A DNA stretch of 64,000 nt from Epiperipatus broadwayi (lineage: Eukaryota; Onychophora; Udeonychophora; Euonychophora; Peripatidae). Under the pieces are notes generated by a model. That model had not been told where the DNA came from, searched no databases, and saw nothing but the letters and a program-made list of their open reading frames with translations. Shown here piece after piece: positions 39,357 to 52,426 of this stretch (the first letter of the stretch is position 1; the number at the start of each line of letters is the position of its first letter). The translations under genes and the position numbers were made by a program. The stretch spans positions 8,006,572-8,070,571 of the forward strand of contig JAQFVV010006238.1 in the NCBI GenBank assembly GCA_028023455.1, read 5' to 3'.

Positions 39357-42300
39357 ATATATAAAGTCAGCTCATTGTATTTCTATTATTAAAAACTTAA
39401 ACTTGCTAAAATAGTTTTTTCTTCTATGTTTACCAGTATTCCTGTCAAACAGGCTTTATTTATAAGAGCTCAATTCAATAATTTACTTAATTTTATTATT
39501 AAAACTAATTTGTTTGTTATGTTGATTGGTTTATTTTGTAGGTGTGTATACATGTATATATTGTAATAATAATTTTCACAGTTATGGGATGAAAAAAAAA
39601 TTCGATTGTACCATGTGTTAGTTCTCTGCATAGAGAAATTATTCCATTCAATTTACAAAATAGACTGTTTTAAGTTTTTAAAATTCCCAAAAAGATCTTC
39701 ATCCACCTAAACAGAAAATTCCTTCACTGAATTATATTGCTAATGTTTTAAGAAGATCAAATTAATCTTTGACAAGGCTATGATTGTAATGAAGAACTGA
39801 TATGTTTTAAATGATAATGAAATGGTGATTGTACATTAATTATCAACAATGTTGGTATTTCTTTTTGTGTTACAGCATAGATTTTTTAAAAAATAATTTT
39901 AGAAGAAGAAATAAATAAAACAATGGTCATTTGTAAGACTGGATCATGCTACCCTCTCATAGTTATTAAATCTTATTTTCCAAAATAGCTAGTATTCTAC
40001 ATTATCATAGTTAGGGGTGTAATAAATTTCTAAAAAATGTGATTATTATTACTGCTAATTTAATCAACTTTTGATCTCACGCAGAAAAAAGTAGGCAATA
40101 AAGTATTGTGGACAAATGATAATATTTATTTATTGTTAAAGGTGTTGTTTGTATTACCATCCTAAGACAAAACATCCCAATTTTTAGAGCTACACTAAAA
40201 ACTTTAATGAGTCCTTACAATGGTTTAGTACAAAAGTAAATTGGTTAAGCTAAAAGTTTCTGAATCAGTTCTTACCTCAATCTGTATCTGATGCTTAAAA
40301 ATCACAGATGTATATAGGGCAGTATGTCTATTCGATTGACTCATTTGGACATTGTGATCATAAAATTTTATAGACACCTTAATGTTTTAGAAACACTCAA
40401 TTTTTAGACTTATAGAAACAACTCTTTCACTAGTGGGAAAGTAGTCTTAATGTTGGAAATTATATAATCATCTACTAATCATATCAGTATTCCTTTTAAT
40501 ATAAGATAAAACAACTATATAACCTGCTGGAAGAATTTTCACATTCACCATTTTTTCTTCTTAGTATCAAGATTATGTAAAGTCTAAAATATAATATTTT
40601 TACTGTAACCAAAAGAGAGTAGAATATTTTTTGTTAAGTGCTATTTCTTGGGCAAGATGTTCCTCATCAGATAAACTATATTGAAAGAATTTTTGCCACA
40701 GCAAATATATGAACAAGATGATGATGAGAATTAAAATTTAGATATCTATTTGTATGAGTTATTTTTTATGAACTGATACTAACAGTGAACTATGGGGTGT
40801 TTTAGCAATTAAAACATGTAGAAAAGAAGGTGTTTTGCTATTTTCAACTTCCATGGTAGACTTAATATTAAGATGCCATCCACTAAGAAAAATAATGAAA
40901 GAACCAAAACATCAATACTATGAAGCTATATAACAAATGTGTTACTAACATATCTGAGTGAAATGAAAAGTCTCTCTTGTTATCTACATTCAATACTTAA
41001 TTGTAAAAGTTATTCATGAAAAAAAAACAGCAACTGCAGGTAATAGTGGAGAGCCCATAGAAAGCCTTGTTACTTATTTCTATTTTTAAAAACTGTAAAT
41101 AAAATGTCTTTTCCAGGGCAATTTTTTGACAATGGAATAATAAAATTGGGTAATTATTGTATTGAGCTATTATAGATAAAGCTTATTCCACAGGAATACT
41201 GGGAAACATAAAAAAAGCTAATGATATAATTTGGTACATTTCTCATGAATTATTTCATTTTTTGGTCCAATAAACCCCCTGATTAATTTTTTCCTAAATA
41301 TTATATGTTAAAATGCATGTAAAATGGTATATTTTATTATATAAAAATTTCACTGAAAAATTTATGCTAGAAGATAAGAAATTCAAAATTTCCATTCTTA
41401 CAATAGACATAAGCTCCACCCTGATATGTTCAGCCATTGTCTGTTGCCTAGGCTTTAAAGCATGGTGTTTTATGACATTGTTTAAAGAAAATAGTTCCAA
41501 TGACCAAAAACATGTTTATTTGTGAATTTGTTATGGTTTTAGATTTTTTTTACAATAATTTACACTATATTTATTAGACATCAAGAAATATAAATTATTA
41601 ATAACCTATTTTGATTTAAAATACTTTATTTTCAAAAATATAATGTTATATTAGCAGTTAACATGAATACGACTTGAAGCAATTTACAAGATTAGCTTCT
41701 ATGTAAGCAATCTACTGATACTTATGAGTATGAAATAAGTAATTATTCATTTGGATTTGTAAAAATAATAAAAAAATATTTTGATTTTGTAAACTGAAAA
41801 TAATCTTTCTAGAAATAATGACATGTAAACTTTTTGTTTTGACTACAAACTCATTTTTTTTAATATTTACAGAAACAAAATGTGAACATTTAAAATTTAT
41901 TTCAGTAGTAAACAAAAATATCAAATGAAGTCAAATTTATTATTTTCTGATAAGTAATAATCATTTAATCATACATTTTATGTTGATTTGTGAGACAAAG
42001 AAAAATGTCAGAAAATGCTGAAATGTGAGAGTTTTAGGCTGCATTTTTAAAGAGTTAAAATGTCTTAAATTCTTACCCTAATTTGTCTGGTATTTCCTTT
42101 TTATTTCCTGTTCTATGTAGAAAAATTCTGGTGAGAATTTTGTGTTATATGTGACTATTTAATTATTTAATCTTTTATTTATATATATTAGACATTCTTA
42201 ATATTTTCATTTTACATAATTCTTGAAACATTAATAAAGACATCTGATATAATAAAGAATGCATTTCATGTTGAATCAAAAGTTGTCAGTTGGTCTAGAT

Positions 42301-42860
42301 CATAATATCTTACTTAGATCTTACTAGTTCAGTATTTATCAATATAAAATTATTACAATTTTCTCTTTAAGTTGCAGATGTTCTGTACTCACAACATGAG
42401 ATATTATCAATTTCACAAAAGCATATTAATGAATATTATTAATCAATTATTATGCTAGAGATTATTATATTTTAGCCCAGTTATAAACTTCAATTCAGTT
42501 AAAGTTTAATATGAATATTTCTTATTAAACGTAAACATGTGGTATAGTAAACTTGCATCTCTTTTTTTTGTGAGCAAAGAAATATAATATTTAGCTTAAT
42601 AAATAGTTAACTATAATCATCATTAAGGTATTTAATTAAAATGAATGGTGCCAAGATGTGAAGATAGTAAGTTTGACACCTGTAAATCAAATTGTATTAA
42701 TATGAAACGATCAAATTAAATCACAGTCATCTTACACTGATTTCAAAAGCTATCATACCTATAAAATTTATCAGAAATCTTCATTATTCATGTAGCCTAG
42801 AGATTTAAACCCAAATCTTTTTATCAGGAATGATAGCAAAACTTTCTCTTTTTTTCCAGA
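39357..42860. other. AT-rich intergenic sequence
   Basis: About 3.5 kb with no supported gene. Opposed frames at 41294-41525 overlap each other on both strands and show no family features. 41.9-42.8 kb is plain AT-rich DNA. Confidence 0.5.
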
Positions 42861-42961
42861 TGTCATAGCATCGTCCGGCAGGCGAACTCACAACCGTCTG
42901 CAACCACCAACTACTTGCTTGAAAGGTGGCTGTGATGACCTCTCGGCTAACAACGCTTGAC
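42861..42961 (-). mobile_element. tRNA-derived SINE (t-SINE copy 2)
   Basis: Minus strand begins AAGCGTTGTTAGCCGAGAGG, includes a diverged anticodon arm and the B-box-like GAGTTCGCCTGCC, and ends GATGCTATGACA before an A/G-rich tail. Direct repeats ACTTTCT at 42841-42847 and 42960-42966 are consistent with a target-site duplication. Confidence 0.75.
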
Positions 42962-44173
42962 TTTCTTTACTGTGTCTGGTTGTGAATTAATTAATTTTAT
43001 AGCTTGAATATATTCATAAACATATATATATTCAGATGTTTTTTCCTATTCCCATGTGAATTGTAATTGATTTATTTCAACGTTTTGAGTGTTGGCTAAG
43101 AAGAGGTTTTATTTACTACGTAAATAAATTTATGTTTGACCATTATTAAGGATTATTTACTGCGTATATGAAGAAAATGGTTGAAAGGTTATGAATCTGA
43201 CTCTAACAATCGAACACGTGCTCACCCATTGTCTACATATATATATATACTGAATAAAACCTCTTCTTAGCCAACCTCCAAAACTTTGAAATAAATCAAA
43301 TACACACATGTATATATAAAACATTTTATGACTATAGAAATTATCGTAAATTATACTGAAAACATTTCTATATGCGTTAAACTACTCAATGGAATATTAC
43401 ATTCCACACATTAATCATTACAAACGCACAGCTATATTTATATATATAAAGTCGTTTTTTATGTTTTTCAGTTTTCAGAAAATTGTATTAAACATAATCA
43501 ATTTAGTGACTTACTTTTATTTTTTTTATAACTAGTATGTTTATTATATTAACTATTTATGTGTGTTATCATTTTTTTTATAATTTAATAATTGATGTTT
43601 TTATACATGCAACATATTATAGTTCTAAATTCTGTTTCACTGCATAAAACAACAAAAGAAAACAAAAAAAAAAAAGAAATAAAATTTAGAATTATTGAAC
43701 TGAAAATATTTATATAATAAATTCTGAAAGAAAAACTAGTATCATATTAATGTTAATAAGAGGAAAGTGTTAATGTGTGTGCTTTATTATGAATCGAACT
43801 TTAATTTTATATAATAAAAAAATACAAGATATATTTATGAGCAAATTATACATTATTACTAATTTGTTTTCTTATTAAATGTTAACGAAAAACAGATGTT
43901 TTGACTCCAATTTTTTTTTTTTTTTAAATTGACACTGTTTGTGCGTCAGCATCAATATTAATAGTTTGGTATTGCTTTTATAATACTACTTAAAATAATA
44001 ATGGTTGTAAAAGGAAAAATGATTGTGTCTTATAGCAATTTTTACATAGATTACATGATTTTAAATGTAGATTTTAAAAAATGTATAAAACTTAAGATAG
44101 TAATTATATGTTGGATTACTTCCAGCAAATAATATTAGTTGTTAAACGTCTTTAGAAAATTTAAATACTTAAT
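42962..44173. other. AT-rich intergenic sequence
   Basis: No gene. A loose inverted pair (GGCTAAGAAGAGGTTTTATT near 43095, AATAAAACCTCTTCTTAGCC near 43254) forms an exact 20-bp or longer palindrome with a loop of about 140 bp, possibly a degenerate hairpin element. Confidence 0.5.
43065..43300. mobile_element. Hairpin/foldback element
   Basis: TTGATTTATTTCAACGTTTTG then GTTGGCTAAGAAGAGG on the left are mirrored on the right by CCTCTTCTTAGCCAACC then CAAAACTTTGAAATAAATCA. Arms are about 60 bp and the spacer is about 140 bp. Confidence 0.75.
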
Positions 44174-44301
44174 GTTTTCATATACATTTTTTTTCTCATG
44201 TGTCATAGCATCAGCCGGAAAGCAAAATCGCTAACCCGGGACTACTGCTTGTAAAGCAGCTGTCACTGACCTCTCGACCACCAATGCTTGACGTTTTCAT
44301 A
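44174..44301 (-). mobile_element. tRNA-derived SINE (t-SINE copy 3) with target-site duplication
   Basis: Body at 44198-44292. The minus strand begins CAAGCATTGGTGGTCGAGAG, has stem-loop GCTGC-TTTACAA-GCAGT (TAC anticodon), a B-box-like CCGGGTTAGCGATTTTGC and the end GATGCTATGACA, followed by an A-rich tail. GTTTTCATA at 44174-44182 and 44293-44301 flanks it as a perfect 9-bp direct repeat, evidence of retroposition by target-primed insertion. Confidence 0.85.
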
Positions 44302-45250
44302 ACCATTTAATATTTAGTAATAACACACCAGTTAGTATATAACACATAGATTAATATATAACCCAACATTTTGACTAAGATTACTTTTTTTCCTTCATCG
44401 GGTGTTTTTGCCCTCCAATCTCAGAACTAGCATTGAAAATAATTCTAGGAGTTTTAGGTTCATGAACATTGGATTAAAAATGATTTTCTAAAGAACCAGA
44501 TTATTCTGTCAAATATAACAGTTAATATAAATTTTGTGTACTTACATGTAGAAAATTTTTTATTTTTTTCATTTCTTATTGCAAATGAGGTTGATGTATG
44601 GTTTTATAATATAAATTACCACACTGGGTTAATTTATAGAGTTATTAAACATTATTAACATGTAAGCAGCTTTTTTACATTTTCTTCTGATTACTATTTT
44701 CTTTCTGTGCAATATTTTCACTTTTCACAATCAAATATATGTTCATATGTAAAACATACCAATGAAAAAGGCTAAAAATATTGGACAGAAAAGAATAAAT
44801 ACAAAGAAGGAAATTCAAAAAAGCTACCTACATGATAATTCCAAATGACCTCATAAAATAAACATAGCATGATAATCCGTAATATTTGAAAATCACTCAT
44901 TATCTTTCATCTTAGGAAAAAGTGGAGAAATCAGGAGGATTTTCATAGATAAATATATGAAATTTATATTGACTGTTGTCTTTGACAGAATAGACTAGTT
45001 GGATAGAGCATTGCCTTAAATTCAATAATCACAAATCTATACTAGTACTGTCAGTCAAGTCAGAAATACTTCCATGAAGAAGAGAGAAGCATAATTCAAC
45101 TCAAAGCATTGTATTATATAGTAGCCTGTGTGTTATTGCGAATAGTTTAATGCATTTAAATAAAGTTTGAATCTTTCTAAAAACATTTAACAATTAATAT
45201 TAGATCTAGTCCACTATACAAATGCTTAATTGTTGAATATCATCTTTAGC
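44302..45250. other. AT-rich intergenic sequence
   Basis: No gene. A tRNA A-box-like stretch (TAGTTGGATAGAGCATTGCC near 44997) without a foldable remainder may be a decayed SINE. Confidence 0.45.
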
Positions 45251-45254
45251 TTAA

Positions 45255-45790
45255 ATGTAAATATTAGAAAAACTAAGATTATAGTGATAGATGAACAACA
45301 AATAAAAAGATGATTGATGTAATGATAAATTATGCAAATTATCAGTGAGTTTAAAAATTTTGTTATTTGAGTATTATAATTATCTGATGGTAATCAAAAT
45401 AAGTAAGATTAAAAGGGGAATACATTTTGAAAAAACAAGATTTTCAAAATAAAATAAGGTCCTATTACTAAAATAAACATATTGACATTAAAAAGATAAT
45501 AAAATTTGTTATAACTTTTGTTTGGAGTACACTAAGATATGAATGTGAGATATGGTTTTTGTGGAAGAGTATATAATAAGATATGAAGATACAAAAATAT
45601 ATCTCAGAATAAAGTTGCCTATGGACAAATTGTATAGAGAAGAGTGATTAGGTGTTGAGAAAATGGGTGTGGAAAAAGAAGTTGAACAGGATATGATGAA
45701 GGAAAATAAAATTTCTAGCACATTTTGAAGCATGGTATTGTCAACAAATTTTTTTGGAGTGTAATGTTTTGGGAACAATGTTTAGATGTA
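45255..45790 (+). pseudogene. Decayed non-LTR reverse transcriptase C-terminal fragment
   Basis: Piecewise translation gives NIRKTKIIVIDEQQIKR, KFCYLSIIISDGNQNK, and FVWSTLRYECEIW. These parallel INIENTKC, VKGFRYLGF and YVWNVLMYGCETW of the remnant at 16.1-16.9 kb, in the same order and spacing. Further on, KIKFLAH resembles the WIGHI block. Many stops and shifts are present. The minus-strand frame at 45509-45778 is an antisense shadow. Confidence 0.6.
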
Positions 45791-46729
45791 AGAAAAAACA
45801 TCATACTTTAATAATGTAGTCAGTGAAATTGGATGTGGTCCATATACAATTATGAAAGGAATAGCTAAGGACAAAGACACATCACTGCAGTGATAAGAAC
45901 ATATCTTTTGAGACTTAGTGCAATAGTGAATTTAAGTGATAAAATTTCAAGGATTGATTTCTGAATGAAAGTAAAACAAAATTTTAGTTTAGCTAAATGA
46001 GTGCATTCTAGACATTTGAACATCACCATACCTCTCAAGAAATAGATTATATGGTTATGATTTTTATTTAATAATAAAACAATTTCAGATGATATATAAT
46101 TATCTCATTAAAATTATTTTGCAAGAGTAAAGCAATGTGGAATATTTGTTCATGACCAAAAATTTTTAAATGCTCTTTTGATGACAAATTTTTATTTAAA
46201 TGACATTTTAAAGGATTTGTCTATTGGTGCTTTCTACAAATTATTATTACAAAAACAATTATCTTTTCTATTCTAGAGACATCTAACAAGTTTGAATAAT
46301 CAATAGACATCATATGATATAATGCTATAAAAACCTTATTTACAGACAGAATTTTGGTTTTTGTCTTTATCATGTAGAAACTACCTTTTATTTTACTTCA
46401 TTGTATTATTCAAAGCTAATAGTCTGAAATTTAAAAAACCCAAAAGTTTTGAATCAAGCTAACCTGCATGATTATATGAATCTAAAGTTGATTCAGTTTC
46501 ATTATATATATATTCCAATAATTTTAATAACTATGTAAATAATTTTACAGCTTATCAAATATATAACATAAGAAATATCAACCTATTTACAGCACAAACA
46601 AGTCTGAATATGTTACTAAGATACAACAAAATGATGGGTATTGTTTGTAAGTTGATTTAAATGATATTTAAGAATATTGCTTGTGAATTACTTTACAAAC
46701 ATATTTAGAATTGTTGGTTCCATGGATAG

Positions 46730-46730
<1 letters not shown>
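45791..46730. other. AT-rich intergenic sequence
   Basis: No feature recognised. Confidence 0.4.

Positions 46731-46801
<71 letters not shown>
46731..46801. repeat. (TA)n microsatellite, about 70 bp
   Basis: Pure TA tract; the minus-strand IY-repeat frame across it is an artefact. Confidence 0.97.
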
Positions 46802-46803
<2 letters not shown>

Positions 46804-46909
46804 AAATGTTGTGATTCCATATGGTTGGGCAACAATTATAACTGTATGGAAAATAAGGGTTAATAAGAGAGAATCTGAGGTTACAACATCTCACAATCAG
46901 GTAGCCATT

Positions 46910-47505
46910 TGTAACAATACACCACATTAGGGCTGAATTATGAAGACATCAGAAACCATCATTATTCCAAAATAAACAAAATATAAAAGAAATGAGCATG
47001 AGACAACAGCAGAATTAACTATAAGTTCACCAGCATTTTACAAAAATAATAATCATTCATCATCATGAATGATCAACAAATAATAAATCCATAAACAATC
47101 TTGTAACTGGAGACCAGGCTAATTATTTAGCCACTGCCAAATCTAAGGCAGGAATACAAACAATTATCTGGATGCACAAACTTAGGTCCTACTCCATCAA
47201 AATACCACAATAAGTCAAATAATGCTGAGATACTAAAAACATCATGACCATCAGCAGTGTTGTGGCCATTTAGTACCATTAGTATAATGGCCAACTATAA
47301 ACTAAATTTTTAAAGAAGTAATAAATAAAATGAAATGCAGTGCATGGACTTTAAAGAATATCCCTTTTGTACCTACTAGGATCATCATCATCTGTATATA
47401 ATAACATTAAACCTAAACTCCAACTCTATGTAACTGTTATGCACAAATATAGCTCAGGACACAAGAACTCTATAACCTATTACTGTGAGCAAGAAAAAAT
47501 AAATA
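46910..47505 (-). mobile_element. Family-1 element fragment, copy 1e (3' part)
   Basis: Minus-strand order matches the family-1 3' third: GAGCTATATTTGTGCATAAC, AGTTTATAGTTGGCCAT, TTGTTTGTATTCC, and TCATTCATGATGATGAATGA, ending near TGTTACAAATGG, where copy 1a also ends. The 5' two-thirds are missing. Confidence 0.7.
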
Positions 47506-49478
47506 AATAAAGCAGCCTATTATAAATCACTTCAAATAATTTCTAGATTTAACCTATTATAAGTAAATAGTTTTATTGGGATCATTAAAAAATCCTAGAA
47601 CATTAAGCTGTCATAAAATAAAGTCACACAACTGCAATTTATAAAACAAGAATCGGATATAATAAAGAAATTAAGACTAAAAAATACTTTTTAAAAACAA
47701 TTATTTAATAATTAATGACTAACAATAAACAAAAAATGACATATTATTATGAAATTTGAAACATTCATTTCATAAAAAATATATATTTTTATCAAAATTA
47801 TAATCAATCAGTTGATTTCTATTCATAAATTAACTTTTAATTAATTAAGTTATTTCTTTAAAATAACTAAGATTTGGAAAAATAACATTTTTATAATCAA
47901 AGATAATCATTGATTTAGCTTAATTAATTTCTGTTAAGTTTTTAGGAGGGAAAAATAATGTTTCACAAAGAAAAATTTCAAGTTTAAAAAAAAAACCTGT
48001 TTCACACTTTGAAAACATTAACTTAATGATATTTAAAATTATCAATTCTTACAAAAAATATTATTTTTATATAAAAAATATTTTTTATTATTAATAAAAA
48101 AAAATACAGTGTGCACACAAAAATATATCCAACCATGGTTTTTTTTTTTTTGTGGAGTCCTTCCCAATTATAATTTCCAGTTGAGTTTTTTTCTTGAAGA
48201 CTTCTATACATGAACGTGATTAATTTGTCTTTTCTGATGTGCATTATTTTATTTCCAGATTAACAACAGAAAAATTTTATTCATTTCTTCTTAATAAATT
48301 TTCCAGATGAGACTAACACAGATAGAGAGACTTGTGCTCTTGGCAGAAGACAAGGTTGTAGATTACTTTAATGGGATAACTTCTTCTCTACATTTGTATT
48401 CCACTAAAGGCAGGTTACATGAAGGAAGATAATGTTTAGCTTTTAGCTAAATTTTCTCACATGGTTTTCATTGTGGAAAACATTTTATGACTAAACTCAT
48501 AGTATGCTAAAAGCTTAGTCAAAACTTTTGCTATTCCATGTAATAACTTCGTTAAGACTTCTACTTTTTTATTCTTTATCAGCTGGATTAAGATGTGACT
48601 GCTCTCTCTCTTTCTCTTCAACAGCTAAGTTAGGAAAATTTCTTTTTACCAGACACTGAAATCTTCTGACTTATTCATCTCTATTATTTTTTTCTAGAAC
48701 AATCTTTCCTACAAGCCAATCACAACCTGTCTTCAACATGATAGTTTTTATAACAACCAATTAGATAAAGTTTTATGAATACAATTGTTCAGGTATTTTC
48801 TTCCTCAATCATAGACATTTAAAAACAAGCCAACAACTTAAAATTAACATCATAAAATTTTTGGCATTTTTTTTAATTAAAAAAATTTCTTGCAAGAAGA
48901 AAACAAGCTAATTTGATTTTTGCATTGAACAGAGATAAAGAGGAATAAAAAAAACTACTCTAACTAATTAAAAATAAAATTTACCAAATTATTTTTTCTT
49001 TTTAAAAATACTGTTAAAAATAAAACATTATATCTCTTTTAGTGTTAAAATTAATATATTTTAAATAATTTACAAAAAAAAAAAGAAAATAATTTTTTTT
49101 TCTCTTAGTACATTTTTATAGTTTAAATTAAAACTTCTAATTAATTAAAATTACTGAAGAGAGAGAATTAAAAATACTTGTTTGCATTCTTTTATAAATT
49201 TCTCCGCCTTTTCCAATCATATAAAACTCATTAAAATATTCATATATTAAAATCATATTATTATAAAAAAAATAATGTTTGAGATTTCTCATATTATCTT
49301 ATTGTAACATAAAATATTTAGTTAATTGAAGGACCATTTTTATTATAAAAATAAATGCATGGGAATATTAAATGTTATTTTCCCATTAATTACATAATCC
49401 TAAGCTAAACATGAGAAACACACTGCTAACTATCTAATTATTTTTAATGCAGCTATATAGCCAACTATATATATATAT
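47506..49478. other. AT-rich intergenic sequence
   Basis: About 2 kb without a supported gene. A minus-strand frame at 48023-48244 is not convincing. 48.3-48.8 kb is slightly less AT-rich but unrecognised. Confidence 0.45.
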
Positions 49479-49935
49479 AGTAACACTTCTGTTACATGAC
49501 ACACAATAACATAGTGGACATGCACGAATATATATAAAGTTGAAAGGTAACGTAGAAATAAATACACAAAAAAAATTTTCTACATTTCTTGGAATAAAAT
49601 AATCATAGTAAAAGATTAAATAATTTTGTATTTACAATAAAATTTTATTATAAATTAAACATTTAAAAAGGACTAAATAAATATTAATATTGTATTCTCA
49701 TTTTGAAATTAAAAACAAGCATGTTAAACTGATAATTGTAAAATTTCTAATTTTTAAAATATTTTAATTAATGTGTGTATACATTCTATTATATATTTTT
49801 TAAAATCTTTGTAGATTATACTTTGATAAAACTTTGAACTTGCTTTCAAAAGTAACTTTTAATTAAAAGTGATTTGAAAAGATCAAGACCGGAAAAAGTT
49901 TTTAATTGATGTGTTTTTGTCATCTCAATTGACTA

Positions 49936-49943
49936 TATAAAAA
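49936..49943 (+). promoter_or_regulatory. Conserved TATA box of copy 1c
   Basis: TATAAAAA about 460 bp from the element start, in the position equivalent to 29513-29520 of copy 1b. Confidence 0.45.
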
Positions 49944-51486
49944 GTTGATAAAAAGATTAGTTTTTAGTTTCAATAATAATTTTTCTGGGAAGTGGTTAGC
50001 TGTAATTAGCTGACCAGAATAGTTGGCTACAGAGTTGGTGTTTGGGGAGTTTATACAGAGTTCCCATGAAAATATAAAAAAAGTCAAAAATGCCAAGTCA
50101 AAGAGCTGATCTATAGTTCACAATGATGGAGTTTGAATTCATATGGAGAAAAGGGTCAACTTTATGTGTTTCATAGCTATAAATGTGTTTTAAAAAACAA
50201 CTTGTTGGCCTGAAATCTATCAAATCCTGGACAGAAAGGAAATCTCCAACTGTTACCTGATTATACCTTCCTTTATGATTACCCTTACTCAGAGAGAACC
50301 ACATATTGCTGAAGAATTCTTTATACATATGCTGTATCAGCTATATGGAGAGAAGCACAGATAAACAAATATACAACTGATGGTGAGTAACATTATATAT
50401 AATGATAAAGAAATTTTAAATATTTTTTTTGTAAAAATTACATTTTTTAAACCTTTATTTTAAATTTAAAATATTATAATTGAGAGTGACCTGTGATGGT
50501 GATATATATCAAGACTGATATTTTAAATAATTTTGTTAGTAAAATGATATTATAAAACCTATATATTTAAATTTTAAGATGTCATAATTAATTAATTAAC
50601 ATATGAAACTGATAGATATGTATAGAACAATATTATTTTTGAATAATCATTTACAGAAGAAGCAAAAAGAAATATTTAAAATACGTGTTTTAAATTTAAA
50701 GACATTATCATTAATCAATCAGCATCCTGTCAAGATTGACTTTATTATTTTTTAAAAAAGAAAAAAGAAAGAGCAAGAAGCAGACTTATATTTAATAACT
50801 GACTCAAATTATTTTTTAAAAATATACACACATATATGTTTATGCCATATACTTTCAACAAAGAATTTAATTGTGAAAATGTACATTTTAATAACTTTAT
50901 TATTTTGATAAGTTAAAATATATGATAAAAATGCCAGTGGTGCACATACATTTCTATGTGCACAAATATATATGTTAATTATATGTTATAAAAATTAATG
51001 TCATTTATTATTTTGATAAATTCAAATATGTTAAATGAATTTCATTTATACGTTAAATCAGTTATTGTACCACATATATGTGCATAGATTATATATGTGT
51101 GTTTTAATTAAATCTAATATAAGTTATTCATATTATTAAAATGTGATAACTGAAAAATTTAATTATTTATTGTATTATATATATGATTAAAATATATCCA
51201 TCAATTTTCATTGCACATCTGTATGCAAATACTGATGTGTGTTAGGTAGACACATATGTAATTTTTAATCATTTTTTAATTAGTGTTATTTTATAACTAT
51301 TTAAATATGTTCAGAAATTATTAGCCACATGTCTGTGTGCTGAATGTTTTAAGTAACCCTAGAACATATATGTAGATCGCAATATAATAACTTTAATTTT
51401 ATATATTAATCATGTAAATCATAATGTGATCATTTTTAATATTTTAATCAAAAGCAGAAAGATCCATTTAATTTTTTATTGTTATT

Positions 51487-51492
51487 AATAAA
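51487..51492 (+). promoter_or_regulatory. Candidate polyadenylation signal of copy 1c
   Basis: AATAAA in ATTAATAAACTTCTATT, positionally equivalent in copies 1a, 1b and 1d. Confidence 0.45.
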
Positions 51493-52230
51493 CTTCTATT
51501 TAAGTGTTAAAATTATTCCAGTAAACATAATTCTAAATGATTTTTAGAATAATATATTTGCATCACCTCTTGATCATAATAAAAGTAATAGAGTTTATGT
51601 TCTATGACCTAAATTCAAGCATAATGGTCTGAAATATAAATAGGGATATATATTTTAGTGCAGGGGCATTCCAGTATGACATTGTCCTGGTCTGGTATGA
51701 GAATTATATTTTTCAAAGCCCATGCACTATATTTTATTTAGTTTAGTCTATTAGAATTTAAGTTTATAGTTGGCCAGTACATTAAGATATTAAGTATCCA
51801 AAGGATTGATGATAATCAGTATGTTTTAATATCCCAGCATTATTGATTTTATTATTATATATCCAGATGGTTGGGCACTTGGGTTTGTGCATACAAATTA
51901 ATGGTTAAATAATTGTTCCAAGGTGGTAAAGGCTAAATAGTTGACCTGGTCTACAGTAGACCCATTTCAAATCCACTCACAAAATTGATTGTTGTTTTAT
52001 TTTATCATTGATCATTCATAATGATGCATGAGCATTACTTATACTTAACTTTTACTTATTCATAATGTTGGTGAATTTATAGTTAATCATAGTTACTCTA
52101 GGGAGTTACCTGATTTCAGAATGATCTCACAAAGAGAGTTCATGATCTCATGCTCTATAATATATAATATTAATTATATTTTGTGATATTAAACATTACT
52201 TTAATATCTCTTATTAAATTAATTACACTT

Positions 52231-52294
52231 TAATATTATATCTTATGTTATATATATATATATATATATATATACAACATAAGATATAATATTA
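52231..52294. repeat. (TA)n at the centre of a perfect palindrome
   Basis: TAATATTATATCTTATGTT on the left and AACATAAGATATAATATTA on the right (19-bp perfect arms) flank a TA tract of about 26 bp. Confidence 0.93.
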
Positions 52295-52426
52295 ATATAT
52301 ATATATATATATATATAATTTTATATTCAATCTTCTTTTGAAATATTTTCTTTAACTTGGTGATGATGATTTGCTATCACCTCAGATACTGCCTCTTATC
52401 ACCCCCATCCCATTATATATATATAT

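Larger units (their letters stand above)
49479..52416 (+). mobile_element. Family-1 interspersed element, copy 1c (about 2.94 kb)
   Basis: Begins with the terminal hairpin GTAACACTTCTGTTAC and TGACACACAATAACATAG. It passes a TATA box (49936-49943), CACAGATAAACA with GGTGAGTAAC (about 50383), AATAAA (51487-51492), TTTATAGTTGGCCAGTACAT and ATCATTGATCATTCATAATG, and ends ACCCCCATCCCATTA next to ATATAT. No credible coding frame. A younger (TA)n palindrome (52231-52294) is embedded near the 3' end. Confidence 0.8.

Noticed and set aside
41294-41525. Overlapping frames on both strands near 41.3-41.5 kb
   Set aside because: Mutually antisense, low complexity and without motifs; chance frames in a less stop-dense patch.
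46730-46927. Frame with IY repeats (also at 8809-8991 and 29617-29982)
   Set aside because: Translations of (TA)n tracts.
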